Part shown: positions 30,879 to 33,708 of the stretch, in pieces | How the letters are laid out: each line of letters opens with the position of its first letter | Position numbering within the stretch: position 1 is the stretch's first letter | Source: CAYSRC01 sp964433495 | GTDB lineage: Bacteria; Bacillota; Clostridia; Oscillospirales; Ruminococcaceae | Assembly (NCBI GenBank): GCA_964433495.1 | Contig: CAYSRC010000025.1 | Location: 1-33,708 of the forward strand | Length of the DNA: 33,708 bases | Direction: 5' to 3' | Notes under the pieces: generated by a model | Told to the model about the DNA's origin: nothing | What the model saw: the letters and a program-made list of their open reading frames with translations, nothing else | Database searches by the model: none | Translations under genes and position numbers: made by a program

Positions 30879-30904
30879 CTGTCGGCCGTCGTACAGATTA
30901 CGAT

Positions 30905-30971
30905 GCGCATCTGCCGCGCGGAGCGGTCAAACGTAAGCGGAACGGACGTTTGACATGCGGCGCGGTATTAT
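30905..30971. repeat. Dispersed module B with covarying hairpin, copy 3
   Basis: Contains TCAAACGT (30927-30934), loop AAGCGGAACGG and ACGTTTGA (30946-30953). The flanks match 20990-21056. The stem differs from copy 2 by paired changes while the loop is nearly the same. Confidence 0.7.
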
Positions 30972-31127
30972 GCGCCTTTCGGGCTATCGTTCCTATTAAG
31001 CCCGACCGGCCGATTCTCCCTTTACACAAGGGAGCCTCAAGGGCGCGGGGCTTTTCACGGCAAAGAGATCTCGGCAAACAGTCGTGCGACTTTGCCGAAA
31101 ACGGGCGCGGTTCGGCGGCAAAATCTG

Positions 31128-31155
31128 TTGACAATTGTCAGACGGATGGTATAAA
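31128..31155 (+). promoter_or_regulatory. Promoter of hypB, very close to the start codon
   Basis: TTGACA (31128-31133), a 16-base spacer and TATAAA (31150-31155) make a strong promoter. A 12-base palindrome TGACAATTGTCA (31129-31140) covers the -35. Transcription would begin at about 31162, within two bases of the ATG at 31164. Confidence 0.75.
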
Positions 31156-31163
31156 ATAAAGCC

Positions 31164-31844
31164 ATGGAAACGATGAAAATTGTCGAGATCAAAGAGGACA
31201 TCATCTCGCGCAACAATGCGCTTGCCCCCGCGATTCGCGAGGGGCTTATTGCGCGCGGCATCTACTACCTCAACGTGATGTCGTCGCCCGGAAGCGGCAA
31301 GACGACGCTGCTCGTCGACCTCATCAACCGCCTCAAGGGTGACTTCAGGATAGGGGTCATCGAGGCGGATATCGACTCGGCCGCCGACGCCGACACCGTG
31401 TCGCGTCTCACCGGGGTCAAAACCATTCAGATGCACACGGGCGGCGCGTGTCACATCACCTGTCAGATGTCCGCCGAGGCGCTCGAGGCCCTCGGTGTGG
31501 ACGGGCTCGACATCGTCATCCTTGAGAACATCGGAAACCTCGTGTGCCCCGCCGAGTTTGACACGGGCGCAGGCGACAACCTTGTGCTGCTGTCGGTTCC
31601 CGAGGGTGACGACAAGCCGCTCAAATACCCGCTGATGTTCGAGGTCGCCTCGGCCGTTGTGCTCACCAAGACCGACGTCATGCCGGTTTTTGACTTTTCG
31701 ATTGAGCGCGCGAGGGACAACATCCGTCTGCGCAACCCGTCGGCCCCCGTCTTTGTGACGTCCGCAAAGCGCGGCGAGGGCGTCGGCGAGGTCGAGGGAT
31801 ATATAAGAAAAAGGGCGTCCGAGACGATGCGCGCCGCCCGCTGA
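31164..31844 (+). CDS. hypB: Hydrogenase/urease nickel incorporation GTPase HypB
   Basis: HypB is a GTPase that delivers nickel to nickel enzymes such as [NiFe]-hydrogenase. The protein has 226 residues. The P-loop SSPGSGKTT is at 40-48, EADIDS at 67-72 is the switch, and the nickel site is C96-H97 in GGACHITC with C128 in ENIGNLVCPAEFD; TKTD at about 171 reads guanine. There is no histidine-rich N-terminal store and no CxxCGC leader, as in many clostridial HypB. The start may be ATG 31164 or 31173; neither has a ribosome binding site. No hypA or hydrogenase gene is visible. A hairpin near 31851-31891 follows the stop without a T-tract. Confidence 0.92.
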   Translation: METMKIVEIKEDIISRNNALAPAIREGLIARGIYYLNVMSSPGSGKTTLLVDLINRLKGDFRIGVIEADIDSAADADTVSRLTGVKTIQMHTGGACHITCQMSAEALEALGVDGLDIVILENIGNLVCPAEFDTGAGDNLVLLSVPEGDDKPLKYPLMFEVASAVVLTKTDVMPVFDFSIERARDNIRLRNPSAPVFVTSAKRGEGVGEVEGYIRKRASETMRAAR

Positions 31845-31958
31845 AACGGCCCTGCCGCGCGCACGCGCCGATCGGCTCTGCCGCGGCAGGCGGTCGGGCC
31901 CCGCGCGTCCGGCCGGTTGTATTGCTGTGTTTTAAAATTTTTTTGGGGGGTATAGATA

Positions 31959-33332
31959 ATGAAAAAGACCGATCGTATCTGCATCATCGGCGGCGGCCCC
32001 GCCGGGACGAGCATGGCGATGTATCTCGAGAAAAAGGGATACGACAACTATGTCATCTATGAAAAGACCGACAGGGTCGGCGGCAAGGCCTTTTCGCCGA
32101 TGATGCAGGTCAAGAACAAGGACGGCAGCTGGGAGGACAGGACCATCGAGATGGGCGCCGTCATGGGCTGCGAGACCTATTTTGCGGTGCGTGAGTGCGA
32201 GGAGTTCGGCGGCACGACCCACCTCGGCGGTCCGCCGATGGGCCGCCGCTTTATGGAGACCGACGGCACGCCGCAAAAGTCCTCTAAGCTCGCCCTTTTG
32301 AAAAAGTTCCTGAAGATGAAAAAGCTCTCGCGTCTGTTGAATAACAAGTACAAGGGCTATGATGTCAACGGCCACCGCGGGGTGTCCGAGGGCAGGTACG
32401 AGGGCCCGTGCCCCTCGCCCGAGATGAAGCTTGCGCACATCGAGGGCGAAAACCCCAACCTCAAGGATCTCTGCATGCCCTTCTCCGAGTTTTTGAAGCT
32501 GAACAAATGCGAGGACGCGACCCTCGTTTGGAAGGGCCCGTTCACCTCGTTCGGCTACGGGTACTTTGACGAGATTCCCGCCGCCTATGTTCTCAAGTAT
32601 CTCGACGCCTTTACGGTGCGGCAGTTCCTTTCGACAGGCAAGCTGTGGACCTGGAAGAACGGCACCCAGTCGATTTGGGAGGGGGTCAACGCCCACCTCA
32701 AACACCCCGCGCTGCTCAACTCGGAGGTCACGGGGATCGAGCGCCGGGACGGCAAGGTGTTTGTGACGGTCGGCGGCAAGGTCGAGGAGTTCGATCAGCT
32801 CATCATCTGCACCCCGCTCGAGCTGTTCCTCAAGTACGGCGACCCGCGCCCCGAGGAGACCGAGCTGTTCTCCAAAATCGTCCACAAGGAGTACTTCACC
32901 ATGGCGGTGAGGACCGAGGAGGGCAACTGCCCCGAGATCTCCTACTACTTCTTCGAGAACATGACCAACGAGACGCGCGGGCACCTGATGGTGTTCTATC
33001 ACCGCTGGCCCGACGCGGACGACCAGCCGCTCGTCACCTTCACCCTTCGCAACCACGAGGGCATGGAGGACGTGCCCTTTGAGACGGCGCGCGACACCAC
33101 CCTCAAGGACATGGAGCGGTGCGGCCGCAAGGTCGAAAAGGTCGAACGCATCGACGACTGGTACTACTTCCCGCATGTCAGCTGCAAGGACTACGCCGAC
33201 GGCTGGTATGAGAAGGTCGAGGCGATGCAGGGCAAGGACAACACCTACTACGCGGGCGAGGTCATGTCGTTCGGCGACATGGAGGAGACCGTCGAGTACA
33301 GCAGGGACCTCGTCAGAAGGTTCTTCAAATAA
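31959..33332 (+). CDS. FAD/NAD(P)-dependent oxidoreductase (amine-oxidase/Rossmann-like)
   Basis: The protein has 457 residues and starts with a dinucleotide-binding fold: ICIIGGGPAGTSMA at residues 7-20, the acidic strand end VIYEK, and RVGGKA, the pattern of FAD enzymes related to amine oxidases and phytoene desaturases. A conserved middle carries GCETYFAVRECEEFGG. Residues near the end (NTYYAGEVMSFGDMEETVEYS) close the FAD site. There is no signal peptide. The ATG has GGGGGG upstream. The gene lies between two HypB-type genes. Substrate unknown; the HypB neighbours do not prove a link to metal-enzyme maturation. Confidence 0.82.
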   Translation: MKKTDRICIIGGGPAGTSMAMYLEKKGYDNYVIYEKTDRVGGKAFSPMMQVKNKDGSWEDRTIEMGAVMGCETYFAVRECEEFGGTTHLGGPPMGRRFMETDGTPQKSSKLALLKKFLKMKKLSRLLNNKYKGYDVNGHRGVSEGRYEGPCPSPEMKLAHIEGENPNLKDLCMPFSEFLKLNKCEDATLVWKGPFTSFGYGYFDEIPAAYVLKYLDAFTVRQFLSTGKLWTWKNGTQSIWEGVNAHLKHPALLNSEVTGIERRDGKVFVTVGGKVEEFDQLIICTPLELFLKYGDPRPEETELFSKIVHKEYFTMAVRTEEGNCPEISYYFFENMTNETRGHLMVFYHRWPDADDQPLVTFTLRNHEGMEDVPFETARDTTLKDMERCGRKVEKVERIDDWYYFPHVSCKDYADGWYEKVEAMQGKDNTYYAGEVMSFGDMEETVEYSRDLVRRFFK

Positions 33333-33450
33333 CACGGCAATGCGTGCCGCGCCGCGGCATGTCCCGGCGCCCGCAGGGGCGGCGGGGAGCCCGCGGACGA
33401 AGCGCGCCGTCGGGGCGCATTGCTGCGACATCCCGAAAGACAGATTTCAA

Positions 33451-33490
33451 CCGCAGGAGGGCTTTGTCCTGACAAAACGCCCTCCTGCGG
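33451..33490 (+). promoter_or_regulatory. Long hairpin just upstream of the second hypB
   Basis: CCGCAGGAGGGC (33451-33462) pairs with GCCCTCCTGCGG (33479-33490), and the inner TTTGTC/GACAAA extends it to about 18 bp with a 2-base bulge. It ends 10 bases before the AAGGAG site and has no T-tract, so a role in translation or mRNA stability is likelier than termination. Confidence 0.55.
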
Positions 33491-33509
33491 CGCGCAGGTT
33501 AAGGAGCAG

Positions 33510-33708
33510 ATGAAACAGGTTAAAACGATCACCCTGTCAAAGAGTGCGTTCGAGAACAACGACCTCGCCGCCGACAGGCTCAGGCAAGAGCTCAAGCAGC
33601 GCGGTGTGTTTGCCGTCAACGTCATGTCGTCGCCCGGCGCGGGCAAGACAACGACCCTTTTGGGGCTGATAGAGCGTCTCGGCGGGCGATATAAGATCGG
33701 GGTCATCG
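33510..33708 (+). CDS. hypB: HypB-like GTPase, second copy, 5' part
   Basis: The gene begins at ATG 33510 with AAGGAG three bases upstream and runs out of the window after 66 residues. The visible part shows the same layout as the first HypB: a short N-terminus (MKQVKTITLSKSAFENND), an alpha-helix, and the P-loop SSPGAGKTTT at residues 40-49, followed by LLGLIERLGGRYKIGVI. It is clearly a paralogue, not a repeat copy, as the sequences differ in many places. Completeness and the nickel-ligand cysteines cannot be checked here. Confidence 0.85.
   Translation, partial: MKQVKTITLSKSAFENNDLAADRLRQELKQRGVFAVNVMSSPGAGKTTTLLGLIERLGGRYKIGVI

Larger units (their letters stand above)
30367..31163. other. 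Repeat-rich intergenic island 3
   Basis: Nearly 800 bases without a gene. After the reverse promoter come a TTCCCTT/AAGGGA palindrome region (about 30607-30630), the CAATCCCTCAGTCAGCTTCGCTGAC piece (30721-30745), a CTCGC-ATATTCCC-GCGAG hairpin (30750-30767), a covarying hairpin (30772-30798), the 80-base element (30799-30878), module B with its hairpin (30905-30971), and a CTCCCTTTACACAAGGGAG palindrome (about 31016-31034). The hypB promoter ends the island. Confidence 0.6.

Noticed and set aside
20824..31163. CRISPR array among the repeated hairpins
   Set aside because: Copies are few, kilobases apart, without regular spacers, and no cas gene is present.

Overview
This window looks like part of a high-GC Firmicutes chromosome, most likely a gut-type clostridium of the Oscillospirales kind. 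That placement is inferred from gene content: a bacterial class A RNase P RNA, a Rex redox repressor, a TepA/FtsK(SpoIIIE) cluster, NADP-type glutamate dehydrogenase and ATP-type PEP carboxykinase, strong codon bias to G/C, and short palindromic repeats in the gaps. I see no rRNA, tRNA, CRISPR array, transposase or prophage gene.

Layout. 1-10150 is mostly forward housekeeping: the 3' end of pckA, a three-lobed ferritin-like protein, a cardiolipin synthase, a convergent AlkD-type DNA repair gene, rnpB (reverse) sharing a divergent promoter with gdhA (forward), a tRNA-dihydrouridine synthase and an MFS transporter. 10510-12278 is a reverse three-gene unit: small membrane protein, TetR regulator, larger membrane protein. 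12799-14639 holds an ABC substrate-binding lipoprotein and its permease, with no ATPase beside them. 15025-19689 is a reverse, tightly overlapping operon acnA-icd-rex-tdk, followed by a small TIGR04076-type cysteine protein. 19963-26633 is forward: tepA, then the coupled uppP-ftsK-MBL hydrolase-DUF3006 group. 27444-30366 is reverse: a 50-residue Ser/Asn/Lys-rich protein, yebC, and a glycosyltransferase that appears to have lost its normal start codon. 31164-33708 is forward: hypB, an FAD-dependent oxidoreductase, and the start of a second hypB.

Functionally, acnA, icd and gdhA make a route from citrate through 2-oxoglutarate to glutamate, with rex in the same operon as the first two and pckA nearby for anaplerotic carbon flow. 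cls, uppP and the glycosyltransferase serve the envelope; tepA and ftsK recall the Bacillus tepA-spoIIIE neighbourhood. The two HypB-type GTPases point to nickel-enzyme maturation, although no hydrogenase or hypA is visible.

The least explained material lies between genes. Three islands (about 20.8-21.8 kb, 26.7-27.3 kb, 30.5-31.1 kb) are built from the same small palindromic modules. Hairpins in them keep their loop while both stem arms change together, which suggests selection on an RNA or DNA fold. The other notable points are one TTGCAA hexamer serving as the -35 of two divergent promoters, an ACG in start position for the glycosyltransferase, a near-leaderless hypB, and a long hairpin just ahead of the second hypB.
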